DNA of 64,000 nt from Rhynchosporium graminicola (taxonomy: Eukaryota > Ascomycota > Leotiomycetes > Helotiales > Ploettnerulaceae), in NCBI GenBank assembly GCA_900074885.1, contig FJUW01000007.1, forward strand, positions 2,003,609-2,067,608. Reading direction: 5' to 3'. A program made the translations under genes and the position numbers. The notes under the pieces are model-generated. The model was given only the letters and a program-made list of their open reading frames with translations. It ran no database searches and was not told where the DNA came from. Position 1 is the first letter of the stretch; each line of letters begins with the position of its first letter. Of the stretch, positions 1 to 12,310 are shown piece by piece.

Positions 1-2798
1 TCCTCCCTTTTGCCAATCACGTTTGGATAGTAGCTGCTGTTTTCAAAGGCAACGCTAGTTATCGAATTGATGTGTGATAAAACAGGCTAATATGGTTACC
101 GCTGAATGTAATACGTGTCTTACTCAAGCAGGAAACCGTAGCTGTCAACGTTATCCCACTTTTGCACAGATGTATGAGCGGACAATCTATTCTTTTATTC
201 TGTAACTATTATCTTTTGAAGCAACTCCTATATACTTATATTCTATCAGCGATCAATTGATTGATGATTTTTTTTACAGCTTTGATGGTTCGGCAGAAGC
301 TGCCTTTTCGTGCCGATTCTCCCTTTGGTCACACATTCGTTCATTCACTGGTGCTTTTTAAGATCTGAGTGATGGTTGAAGAAGTCCCGTTTTCTTGAGC
401 ATTTATGGCTGCACATGTCCTAGGCGATCAGGTAGCAGTCCCGCACTTTACACACCATCTAAGAATATCTCATAAGGCCAACGTATATTACCTCCGATTC
501 AATATTTTCTGCTGCTAGTCATACCGTACCTTCTATCAGCTAGTTTTTATTCCACTCAGCGATCAAATAGTGAAATCTGAATCGAATCGGAGAATGACTC
601 CGACTGATGTACTGGAGCAATTAGAATTTTGCCTTCTTAAATCTCAGGTACTTCCTTATCACTATAGCACTTCATACTTCTACAAATGTAACAAAGCATT
701 CCAGTTAATCTTTGTGTACTTATTCTTACATGAGAAGAGTTATGATAATCTGTTATATCAGTTGATCGGGAGGAGGTTAGCGAGGCTGTGCAGCTACCCG
801 TAAAGTGAAAGATCGTCAAATCTAATTGAAGGATGTGACCAACCGGTAGAAGTGGGGGAAACAATCAAAAGAAAGTTTTATGTGCTTTCCCAAGTTTCAG
901 GCAATCTTTCCAAATTTCTCAAGTGTAACAGATTTCATGTCACGTGAGGTAGGTCATTTCTCCAAGCAGAGTCTCCTATTCGTGTTCGCCGAAACAATTA
1001 CCTGACAAGAGGTCTGGTTGATTACCTAGTAGAAGAACTATTCGAATCGGAGGAAATATATGTTGTTTACATAAGATGCTAAAGCTACGCATGCAGTATC
1101 TCGCAGTCCTAGCCACGAGTTGACGGTCTCGACTACATTTTAATATTTGTGCAATTTTTCACGTGGACGTGGACGTGTGAGTATGCAGAGTTGTCAGCGT
1201 AGCTCGCCTATGACTAAACCTGTATCGATAGATTCCATATATTCCAGCAGGATCCCATATCGGTTTGCACTTCGACATACATTGTCTCTGGCACCGGCTC
1301 ACGTCTGGATCACGCCCTGCATCTACTTTTATATCTGCTTTATACTAGTTTTTACTACTTGAGATACTCCGACTCTACTTCGAGTACGAGAACGAGGTAC
1401 TCAACTTAAATCAACCAACCCAATTCAACTCAACTCAAAGATACGCAGAGCACTCGAGGACTTTCTATAGGAGGAAGAAAATAAATACCTTTCACAAGGC
1501 GACCAACTCATAATTACTAAGTCAGGAACAGAAGGACCGCAAGGAGGGGAGAAGACGCTAGTGCATTCTAGGTCACAAAAGGAACATTCTTTTAAAGGTA
1601 CATAAGGCTCCTTTCCAAAGTAGACTACTAATTTCCAACTCTTGCAGCCCCTCCCTCAACTTTGAGATACCATCCTTTTCTAGCTTTAAAGAAAAAAAGC
1701 CATGCATTCCATACCAAATTTCATTCAGAAACTCTCTCCCTTCCAAATCACTGCGAAGTAAACCAATGGTTCATTCATTTTACAAATCACATCTGCGTCG
1801 GTTTTGCAAACACCACGCTCGAAAGCGAGCAATATTTACAGAAAACCGAACACACACATGGCCTGCCTATAACAAGCAATCACATGCACCCATCCCATCA
1901 CAACAAGCCCCCTTTCCAAGCCCCTTTCCCACCCCCGTTCCCCCAAAACTCCACCATCCACACACACACAAACCAAGCACGTTCCCAGAACAACACAAGC
2001 CTTCCATTCCACCTCCCTTCATCTCCAACCGAAAAATCAGCGAGAGAAAATACCGCAAGCAAGCAAGCGGGCGATGATCTACTCCCTCGTGATCTTCATA
2101 TTCACGACTTTTACTTCCCCGACTCCTGATTGCTTTCTAGGTATTTTACATACACACATGTGCCTATCTCAGGCTCTCGAGACGGTGTACCACTAACGGC
2201 GATGCCCGAGAGAGGAAGATGTCGGGAACAGCAGCCGGTATTGGAACTTCTTTCTTCTCAGCGGGGGTTCCTCCAAGAGTGGAGATCACTTTACTTGTAC
2301 GTACTTTAACACTTGTGCTGCGACCTAAAAGGAAGTGATGAGGGGTGATGTCTAGTTCGAATGTGCAACTCGGTGTCGGGACATCTGGTTAGGCAAGCGA
2401 GCTTTCTGCTTGGAAGATATCACGTGTCTCTGGGCTGGTTGGCTTTTCCCGGACCTGGGCCGGATATGTTTTTTATGCAGCGACGATAGAGGAGAGGATG
2501 GTTGGCCGCACGTGGGATGGGCGGTAGATGGGGTAACGTACGGAATTGGTGATGATTTCGTTGGTTTTTGAGTTGAGAAATAAATAAATATGCTATTTTG
2601 TTTAAGCGTGGTTGGTCACTACTCGGACGTTACACCAATAAAAAGAGGAACGTCGTCTGGTCTTCGTCGTTGGGTTAATGGTTGATTTGGTACTTGGTAT
2701 AGCTAATACTCTTCATCTTCCATCTCATTGAATGCTACGCACAGGTCGTATATCAAAGATGTCTACTAATTCCTAATGTTCCAACCTTCACATAATGC
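1..2798. other. Gene-free left flank (3' side of the first gene)
   Basis: I see no convincing gene here. Open frames are short, overlap on both strands and lack splice-compatible partners or recognisable domains. The stretch around 1900-2030 is C-rich with CA-rich runs, and pyrimidine/purine skews recur. The first supported gene lies on the minus strand and ends at 2799, so at least the right part is its 3' flank. The left part may be the promoter of a gene outside the window. Confidence 0.5.
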
Positions 2799-4414
2799 TC
2801 AGACCAGACCACCCCGTATCCCCCCATCAATTTCCGTGCGCAAATCCGGATCTACTTCAAATGGCACGCTCGCAGGTCTACTTTCCGCGCCTTGGCTCTG
2901 AGTCCGAGAAACGACTGGCAGCTGAGGGATCTGATCGAGCTCTCCCTCCCTGATGTCTTTCCAAGAGCACTTGGCGTGCTTCTTCGTGCACGCCTGACAA
3001 GCCGTGAGATGCTTCGTGCAATCAAAATCCAATCGTCGACATCGATCGCAGGGCGGGTAGATGGGGTCGCCACGACTCAGTTTCTCGATCTTCGATGCCA
3101 TGAGTACGCGGTATTGGCCTTCGCTGCCGTCTTCGGAAGCCGTTAGAGGCTGGGACATCCGTCGAGTGTCCGTTTCGTGACCGTTGAAGGTGTGGAAGGG
3201 CGGGATTTCGATTGTGGGTATCCGGTTCGTAGTTTTGGGTCGCCCGTGTGGGGCGACCTGTCTCCGAGCTAGTGTGAATTGATCGAGTAGATGCTGTTGG
3301 ATTTTCAAGTTCTCCCCAGTCGATCGTCCGTTGACAAGCGTAAATGGCTGAGGCGAGAAGTTTCTGTTGTCAGAATCAAGGGCTGCGGCTGGTTCGGTAG
3401 CCTTCTTACCGAGAACAGCCTTTTTGCGTTGGGAAAGATGATAATTGAGCTGTCTCGCCTTGCTCGCAACAGCATCCGCTTTCTTGACGAGCATCGCAAG
3501 TCGAGTCTCTAGGATGTTCAAGGTTCCTAGCTCAGCTGCTTCGTCCTCTGGAAGTGGCTGTGTTGGAATCATTCTTTCGGGACCGCCAGACATGATGAGG
3601 CGATAATCGTCTTCTGATATCTCAACTTGGCCTCCCTTGATCCAGAATCGGCAGACGTTGAAATTTGGCGCAAGTTCGGAAAGAACAAATTCCAGTGGAT
3701 TGGTTCTAGCGAAAGCGACGATATCAAGCCAGGACACTGGAGATTGTTCTAATCCGAATGAAGCTGTCACAATTTTGATGGGTCCGTCGAACAATTTCTG
3801 ATCGGAAAGTCAGTGATGTCTCAGCGTCTCTTGTTCTAGAGCTATGTAAGACGAGACCTCAGGAGTCCGGAAGCCCTAACAAAGGAAAGGGACGATGTGT
3901 TCTGCTTACCTCAAAAGATTTGAGGAGCAACGGTCCAATTAATTTTGCTCCCAGGTTAGCCGCAAGGGATTCGTGACGTTGAAGAACACCTTATCAAAAT
4001 TCACTATCAGCCCAAGAATAAACAATGGCAGATTGGTACTTTATCCCTTGGGTAGCGAAACTGCGAGCTGCATATATGTACCACCCAACTCGTAAAAATA
4101 ACAAAAGTAACCATGAAAAGAGCTGGATAAACGAATCAAGTAACTCCTGCTCGAAACATACCTTCATAATCATCAATCATACCCAAAACATCACTAAAGA
4201 TCTCGCTATCGCCCTCAATAAGTTTCAACCTATCCGCCTTCGCTCTCATCAGATAATTGATCTGAGCCTGATTCCCAGCGGACGGCGGCGGAGCAGATTG
4301 TCGTCCTCCGTCGTCGACGATAGGAGGAGTCCTCTTCCGCTTCTGCCCACTAACATTGGCGGAGGGTTCAGCGTGCGAGAAGTTCCCCTTAATGGATCCT
4401 TCAGAGAAGACCAT
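2799..4414 (-). CDS. Uncharacterised protein with a C-terminal Zn2Cys6-like cysteine cluster
   Basis: Three exons fit on the minus strand: 4414-4162, 3989-3910 and 3797-2799. Introns are GTATGT..AG and GTAAGC..AG, the phases agree, and the product is 443 aa. The N-terminus contains a basic KRKR stretch that could be a nuclear signal. The middle region (about 85-185) is well ordered, with a WLDIV segment and an acidic 'EISEDDYRLIMSG' segment. Near residues 361-388 six cysteines follow C-x2-C-x6-C-x6-C-x2-C-x6-C, the spacing of fungal binuclear zinc clusters. In classical Zn2Cys6 activators this cluster is N-terminal; here it is close to the C-terminus and no fungal-specific transcription factor domain is visible. 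A nuclear DNA-binding or regulatory role is inference only. The gene is divergent from nothing close; its promoter would be 4415-5236. Confidence 0.8.
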
Positions 4415-5236
4415 ATTGATGATGCTAGACTACTAATATGATTGATATAACTATGGCCTATTAGCTGGTGAGAGGCATGACGCCGCCCGGCAATCGGCGG
4501 GCGGAGCGGATTGAAGAGACGCACCACTAATCTTCGAATTCTATTAAATTGTCGCCGTACGCTGCTCGCGATGATTCCTCGGAGAATCCTCTGCCAAAGA
4601 GTCGTCCGCGCTGATTATCTGGTCTCCGGAGTAGTTGGGCGTTGTCGCGCGCAGAGACCGGGGAGATGATGAGGGGGAGGAATCCCGCGCCGAAGAGATC
4701 TCATGACGGAGATCATACTTCCGCTAGGACTCCACCAAGCTTTGCTCGGAATGGTAGGAGGGATGAGTGGGGTGGGGTGGATTTACGAAGAGCCGAGCGG
4801 AAATGGATAGACGCGCCCCCTTTTTGGAGCGGTATAACTAACTGGCTTGCCGCGCCGTAGGGTGAGCAGAGTAGATTTGAAATCCCGCCAGCTCATTTTC
4901 CTCCGAGGCGCGTTTCCCGCCCCGCCCGTCAAAACCCATGGCCACATTGTCGTGCAGCAAAAATCAGCGGAGACCTCTCGAACCCTAGCGATCGCTTCAG
5001 AGTTGCTTCACTGATTTGGACCAATACTTTCCTGGAATGACTGCATTATTGTTTATCACAGCTCTAACTGTAAGGTTGTCGTGGTGGTAAGTGGGTTGAA
5101 AGTTAATATTCATTCATTCATATGTTCATTTGTTCATTCGTAATTATCGTAAAATGCAGGGCTTTCCCAATCCTTTCCCTCCCAATTCTTCCAAATCTAT
5201 CTATCAAATACAGAAACACTGATCTCGTCAAGGTAT
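4415..5236. other. Intergenic region, promoter side of the zinc-cluster gene
   Basis: This 822-bp gap lies between the start of the zinc-cluster gene (minus strand) and the 3' end of the glutamate dehydrogenase gene (minus strand). It should hold the promoter and 5' leader of the former and the 3' UTR of the latter. The part from 4450 to 4960 is richer in GC than the flanks, with GGCGG-type words. I could not define a specific operator or TATA box. Confidence 0.4.
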
Positions 5237-6906
<1,670 letters not shown>

Positions 6907-9533
6907 AATTTAAAAACTTTGGGGTATCTTGGAATCAACTGGGGTATCTCTTCTATGAACTTATTTGAATGAGAGAATTGGATGCTATAGCAGGAGACTG
7001 AGCTCGGGGGGGTCGATTGCTTTTATCTTCTAGTGGGGGAGCTCGACCTCGACCTCGGACTCGGGTCAACTCACCAGCTGCATAGCTCCCAGAATACCGG
7101 CTCCTGATATCGGGAAAGGAAGGGTAAGAAAATGCAAATAACATCTGGTAGCTTGGCTCTAACGTAGATGGGATCATGGAACACATCCGCCGCAGATTGG
7201 GAGAGTGAGCCAGTCAGAGCAGGACAGGCTGGTATCAATAACCACGCAGGTTGAGTAAATGTGCACTTTCAGCCACTCACGTACTGTGCCGTATCGTAAG
7301 GCGGGCCGTGGCTAGACAGGTAGGTAGGTAGGTACGATACTTTACTAGTGCTACAATGCATAAAGGTAATAAATAATGAATGCATTGCATTGCATCGCAC
7401 ACACCGACATCGATATCTGGTTGACCTGCTCTAGCTCTAGCTCTAGCTCTTTCCCGGCCGGTCTGACGCGAATCCCAGACGCCGGGATCGGTGTCCACGG
7501 CGGGCGGCCCTATGCAAAAGCTAGTAGTACAGTAATACCGGGGGGTGGGGGAGGGAATCCCTTTCTGGATCGCATTAACATCTGATTGATTGATACTCGA
7601 TGCCAGATCTAGGAGTGGTTTCTCGAGATCCTCAAACCTAATTATTCGACGGGACGGGACATGCTCATACAGATAGATGGAAAGACGCGCACATGCCAAT
7701 ATAATGAAAGTCTGGTTGGTCTTCGATGGAAGCAATGGAAGGAACAATCGTCGCTTCGTTTGATACAGCCGCAGCCGCAGCCCCAGCCCCGCCCCAGCCC
7801 CGGTGTCACCGATCGTTATCGCAGTCCGGCCATTGGTTCAGGGACTCACTCGCTTGGAGCTTGTATACAGTACAGTGAGTGAAGAAGCTTGGCGTGCCAG
7901 CCGCTTCTGAAAGTTTAGTTAGTTCATCGGGTCCTGTCACACCATGAAGTACTTACTTCCTTGTATGCATCCGCATCCTTGGGACCTTGGGAAACGACCC
8001 TGCGCCTGCGGAGTGGATGGCGAAGTGGTCATGGTCATGGTCATGGTCATGGTCATGGTCATGGTCATGGTCCTGGTCCTTGCGATGCTGACTGAAGAGC
8101 TCCTCCAATTATCAAAGTCTTCAAATTCGTGCAGCCTGCAAGCTGAGGAGTTCGATGTTGACAAAATTTCTACTTAACAAAGTGGTCAAGGATTGCACTC
8201 ACTCGCTTAGCCCTTGCAGATCAGCCGGCAGCTTGGCTCGGGCTAGAAGAGAGAGAGAGAAGATCTCCTTCCGCCAGACACACTACATACAGTACTGTAC
8301 CTACATTCATTCACATGACACGACACGAATATTTGCACCTTTGCGCCCAACCAGTCCAGACACGCAGCGCATGTCCGTTTGAAGGAAGTCTTATCAGGGA
8401 TCAGGGATCATGTAAGTAAACAGCTCATGGGTATGAAAACGAGGCTACATATTCAGGTGAGGAGGCAGGCGCGGCAGAAGTGCAGCAGGGATTTCCAAAT
8501 CAGCCTGTCAAAAGTTCACGGTGAAGAAAAGAATAAGAAGAGTGAGGAGTCCGAGATCGGACGGTCTGACGAGGCGGCGAAGATGTGATTTCTGGAAGCT
8601 GCGAGGGTCAGCCTGGTCGTGCTGGTGGTAGTAGGTAGGTAGGTTCCACTGACACGTCTGTTTGCACTTTCGTTGATGGCGCCCTGTTGATGTCTTTGCG
8701 ACATAATTTTCTTCCGGTTCTTTCTCGAGGGAAAGAGAGAGAGAGAGTTTCGGTGTCATAATGGAATGCGCAAGGTTGGGATGTTGCATGAGCGAGCTCG
8801 CGGTTTGCCGCCGTGAGATGCCGTGAGATGCAAGTGCATTTTCTCAGCCTCGTCTGTCCTCAACTGGGAATTGACCTGTGCGTGGGTCACCTTTTGTAGG
8901 CCACGGGACTACTTCTGATATTCTTAGTTGAGAATGTTTGGATGCCAAGTCCATATTTTTCGACGTCGACATCGCCAAGTTCAGACTATTGCCAATTTTG
9001 GAGATGTCGACGACGTCTACTTAGATACCTTTGCTTACTACCTCAATAGAGAACAACGAGCATTGACATCCTTGACCACAGTTCGAAGAACCCTCCTTCT
9101 CGGGGGATGCCTTGGAGGTTATGCGCGACTGGCGAACATGGGCAATGCCTGAAATTTCCTCAATCAGGCTCAAACTTTACTTATATAAAGATGTCGTCAT
9201 CCTAAATATCCCAATGAGCCGGACCAGAATGGAAGCACAACAGATGGGCTGAACAGCCTTCGAATTTCGACATGAGATGTTGACAGGAGCGCCACGCAGA
9301 TGAAAAGTCGACAGTGATAGAGCACGCATCCTGAGTATACTCTGGCAAGCACACCTTGTGAAGAGAGGAGCATTGGCAATTCGTAACTTTCCTCGTTCAC
9401 GAAACATCAGTCGCAGTCAGTTGGGTCCCCTGCGATGATCAAAACATTAATTAGCATTTGTCCCATTTTCGCTTACCTCCGGAGTAGCCCCGAAGTAGAG
9501 TACTCTCGAGACACTCGATCGGGGAAGGGAGGG
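6907..9533. other. Long gdhA upstream region / 3' flank of the aldo-keto reductase
   Basis: This is 2.6 kb without a convincing gene. The short frames present are mostly products of tandem repeats, for example a Met-Val run from a TGGTCA repeat. The region serves as promoter side of gdhA and as 3' flank of the minus-strand aldo/keto reductase gene. Microsatellites cluster at 7318-8080 and are listed separately. A GA-rich run sits near 8732-8750. Confidence 0.45.
7318..8080. repeat. Cluster of microsatellites upstream of gdhA
   Basis: Several independent short tandem repeats lie within 760 bp: AGGT units at 7318-7334, TGCAT units at about 7380-7394, CTCTAG units (about four) at 7429-7450, CAGCC-type units at 7768-7800, and a TGGTCA hexamer repeated about eight times at 8026-8075. 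They lie 0.4-1.2 kb upstream of the gdhA start. Such arrays are length-variable; any effect on gdhA transcription is unproven. Confidence 0.85.
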
Positions 9534-10539
9534 CTACTGACAGTCCGTTACCAGATACTCGTCACAACCATCCAAGACCTTCATCCCCTCCTCATCAATC
9601 TCGAAACCACCCACATCCAGGTTCGCGATTATCCGCTCTTTCGTTACGCTTTTCGGCAATGGCACATACCCATGCTGCAGACCCCACCTCACCAGTAACT
9701 GAGCTGGTGTACATCCATATTTCTGGCTCAACTGCACGACCTTGGGATGCTTCATCCGCAGAGCGCGCGCAAGTGGCGCATAAGCTTCAACTACTATCCC
9801 ATTCTTCTGGCAGAAGGATGTGATATCTGTTCTGGTATTGAAAGGATGTACTTCGACCTGATTGACAGCTGGAATGGTCTTCGGTTTCGAATCGAGGAGT
9901 TCTTGCAGCTACGGCAAGACATAAACAGTCAGCAAAACACCCCTCAATGCAAGAAGATATGGCATGGAAATCAGATCCAAAGTAACACATACATGTTTCA
10001 CGCCAAAATTACTCACACCCCCAGCCCTCACCTCTCCATCCTCAACAGCATCTTCCACTGCTCTCCAACACTCCGCTCTCTTCGCCCTGCCGGCATCCAT
10101 ACGGACTATGCAACAGATAAAGATCCAAATACCCGAGCCCACTCTTCCTAATACTCTCCTTAATACTCTTTCTCGTGTGATCATACCCTCTATTTTCCTT
10201 CAGTTTCGTCGTGAACCATATATCCTCCCTCTTCACGCCCTGATCTTTATTCCGCTCCAGGTATTTTAGGATCGAGGAGCCGACTTCCCGCTCGTTGGCA
10301 TACCACTCCGCGCTGTCGATAGCACGGTATCCGGCTGCGAGGGCGTGGGTTACAGCAATTGAGGTTTCAGTGCCCGAGGTCATGTAGACGCCGAGATGGA
10401 TTCGGGGCATGAGGATTCCGTTGTTGAGCTCGATTGGATTGGCGAGTGACATTTTCGAGGTTTCTGTGGTCTGAGCCACGGATGCAAGGTGGCGGAATCG
10501 AAGGTTGCGTTTGAGAGCTCGTAAAAGGGGTTGGGACAT
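9534..10539 (-). pseudogene. Aldo/keto reductase with a single frameshift
   Basis: This is an NAD(P)H-dependent AKR-superfamily gene. The first exon (10539 down to 9993) shows the family tetrad context: 'IDSAEWYAN' (Asp, Tyr), 'FTTKLKE' (Lys) and 'LLHSPYG' (His). Immediately after 'HSPYG', near 10094-10104, the frame must shift by one base to continue with 'GRAKRAECWRAVEDA' and 'GVSNFGVKH'. No intron can fit there. A normal intron (9992-9909, GTATGT..TAG) then joins to 'LQELLDS', '[13 protein letters not shown]' and 'APLARALR', ending at 9534. One extra base (or two missing) therefore breaks an otherwise complete gene. It may be a real recent null allele or an assembly error. The first 29 residues are Arg-rich without acids before Thr/Glu, resembling a mitochondrial presequence; a second Met at codon 30 is the alternative start. 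Confidence 0.85.
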
Positions 10540-11323
10540 TAAATTCTGGCGTTAGTGGTTTCGTGATGTGATTGTTAATGTATCCATAGTCAGGAATTTC
10601 TTCATCTATTCATTTCATACGGCTCAGCTCAGCTCCGCTCAGCTCAGCTCTCATGACGTCGATCGAGTGATGAACTTGGTGGTGGGGTGCGGGTGCGGGT
10701 GGGGGTGGGGTTATTGTACACAATGAGGGGTAGCTGTGCAGGGACTCGGAAAGCTCTTTTTATCGTACGAGCATACTAAGGTTTTTGGCTATATTTATTG
10801 AGATAGCGATTTTCATTCTCCTAAGTATTGTAAGATCTGAAAAAGGCGTGGGGGGATCGACCTGGAAGTCTTACATTTTGGTCTTGTCACTTCGGGATAT
10901 TCGTGCCAGGGAGGAGTATATCTTGATGATCGTCGATACGTCAACTATGCTTGTGCGTCTCGTTGCCAGTTGTGAAAATGCTGCTAGAAACGAGGATTAA
11001 ACATTCTACGCGTTCTTCTCGTGTCTGCAAAAGTTCAAGTCCAGCGCATGCTTCTGTTTAGAGCCAATATATCTTGCCATGACGAATCCTTGAAACAGGA
11101 AGTTCATACAATCTTGCACCCACTCGAACGGGATAATAAAACTTTGTCTGTAATCCTGTTCATTATAATATTATCGTCATAATCATACATTCGTGATCCA
11201 AAAGCTCGCCTAGCTGTTTCCTATAGCTCTCGCGAACCACCGTTCTTTCCAGCCCGCTCTTCGGTCTTCGAGAGTGGATAAGGTGTCTCGTTGCTATCAT
11301 CCGGAAAGACCTGAAGACCCTTG
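10540..11323. other. Intergenic region with AGCTC and G-rich repeats
   Basis: This 784-bp gap is the upstream side of the aldo/keto reductase and the 3' flank of the DUF3074 gene, both on the minus strand. At 10621-10650 there are AGCTC-type pentamer repeats. At 10681-10710 a purine-rich run with GGGTGC/GGGTGGGG words could form G-rich structures. I see no gene. Confidence 0.5.
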
Positions 11324-12310
11324 TCATTCAGTCGAATTTGGAATAGGTGCCGGTCTGGCGTCCTTATTTGTCCTCTGACTCGGAATCCAAGACATGAAGA
11401 AATCGACATCTTTCGCGACCGCTGCTGGGACTGCCAGGTTTTGTACCCATTGAGGTATCAGACCTCCTGCATCAGATGCAGTCGCCATAATCCACTCAAT
11501 CTCCCCATTGCTTGGTAGAATCCTGATCCTCTCGACAGATGCATATGCTCCAGCAACCAAGCTCTTGTCCTTGGCAAAATCCGCATATGGTGATTTGCCG
11601 AAGTCGGTGATAGGTATTGAAATGACGAGAAACTCGGATGTACCAGAGAGAGCAGCTATGATCTGGACAACGGTGAAAACGCGGTTGCTGAGAGGTTTGG
11701 GATCGATCCTGTGCTTCATCTCTTCAATCACAACTGTAATACCCGCCCATCGCTCTCCTCGCACCTCAACCTCAATCCCACTAGTATCCCAACTCATTGC
11801 CTGTCGATCCCCAATAACAGTAGGTGTGAATGCGTGTTCCGACTCGGCATGATGTTCTTTGAAGCATCGCACGAATTCCTTCCAGCTAGCCGTCTTTGGT
11901 TCAGGCGCATTCCTATGACTGCTCCTCCTACAGAACCAGGTCTCGTCCCTGCGATTGGCGCTGAACTGGCTCATTCCCTCCAATTTGTCCAATTCCTTCC
12001 CCCGTACGACCCGCTCGTAAACCTGTACCGGTGCCTCGGACGAATCGTAAGTCCTGGGGCTTCCTTTCAGCTTCCAAGTGACGTTTGCGCCATCATTCTT
12101 CGGTGCTACTCCATCGATAAATGGGACGGACTCCTCAATCGTCTTCTGTATGAATGTCTGGAGACGTGGCGCTGTTGTCGTAGACGCAGACCCGGCGTGG
12201 ACCTTTTCCGACTCATCTCTACTGTTCGGCGCAACGCCCTTGCCCTCAGCTGGCAGTTGCGATATCGAGATCCCCTCCAATCGGACCCAAGGACCCAGAT
12301 GATCAGCCAT
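11324..12310 (-). CDS. DUF3074 (START-like) domain protein
   Basis: This is a single-exon model of 328 aa. I chose the Met at 12310 (MADHLGPWVRLEG) because the upstream 103 codons of the same open frame look like leader sequence: Ser/Pro/Arg-rich with no conservation pattern. The body carries the features of the fungal DUF3074 family, which has a START-like lipid-binding fold: 'TWFCRRSSH', 'ASWKEFVRCFKEHHAESE', a 'GERWAGITVVIEEMKHRI' strand-helix region, 'VFTVVQIIA' and 'FLVISIPITDF'. A role in lipid transfer or binding is inferred from the fold only. There is no signal peptide or membrane segment, so a cytosolic location is expected. The alternative start at 12619 would give 431 aa. Confidence 0.82.
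   Translation of the reverse strand: MADHLGPWVRLEGISISQLPAEGKGVAPNSRDESEKVHAGSASTTTAPRLQTFIQKTIEESVPFIDGVAPKNDGANVTWKLKGSPRTYDSSEAPVQVYERVVRGKELDKLEGMSQFSANRRDETWFCRRSSHRNAPEPKTASWKEFVRCFKEHHAESEHAFTPTVIGDRQAMSWDTSGIEVEVRGERWAGITVVIEEMKHRIDPKPLSNRVFTVVQIIAALSGTSEFLVISIPITDFGKSPYADFAKDKSLVAGAYASVERIRILPSNGEIEWIMATASDAGGLIPQWVQNLAVPAAVAKDVDFFMSWIPSQRTNKDARPAPIPNSTE

Noticed and set aside
1662..2129. 155-codon open frame in the C-rich left flank
   Set aside because: It lacks an ATG at a sensible place, is His/Pro/Thr-rich because of CA-rich simple sequence, and overlaps another frame of similar quality.
7937..8177. Two opposite frames encoding Met-Val and Met-Thr runs
   Set aside because: Both are direct readouts of the TGGTCA hexamer repeat, not genes.
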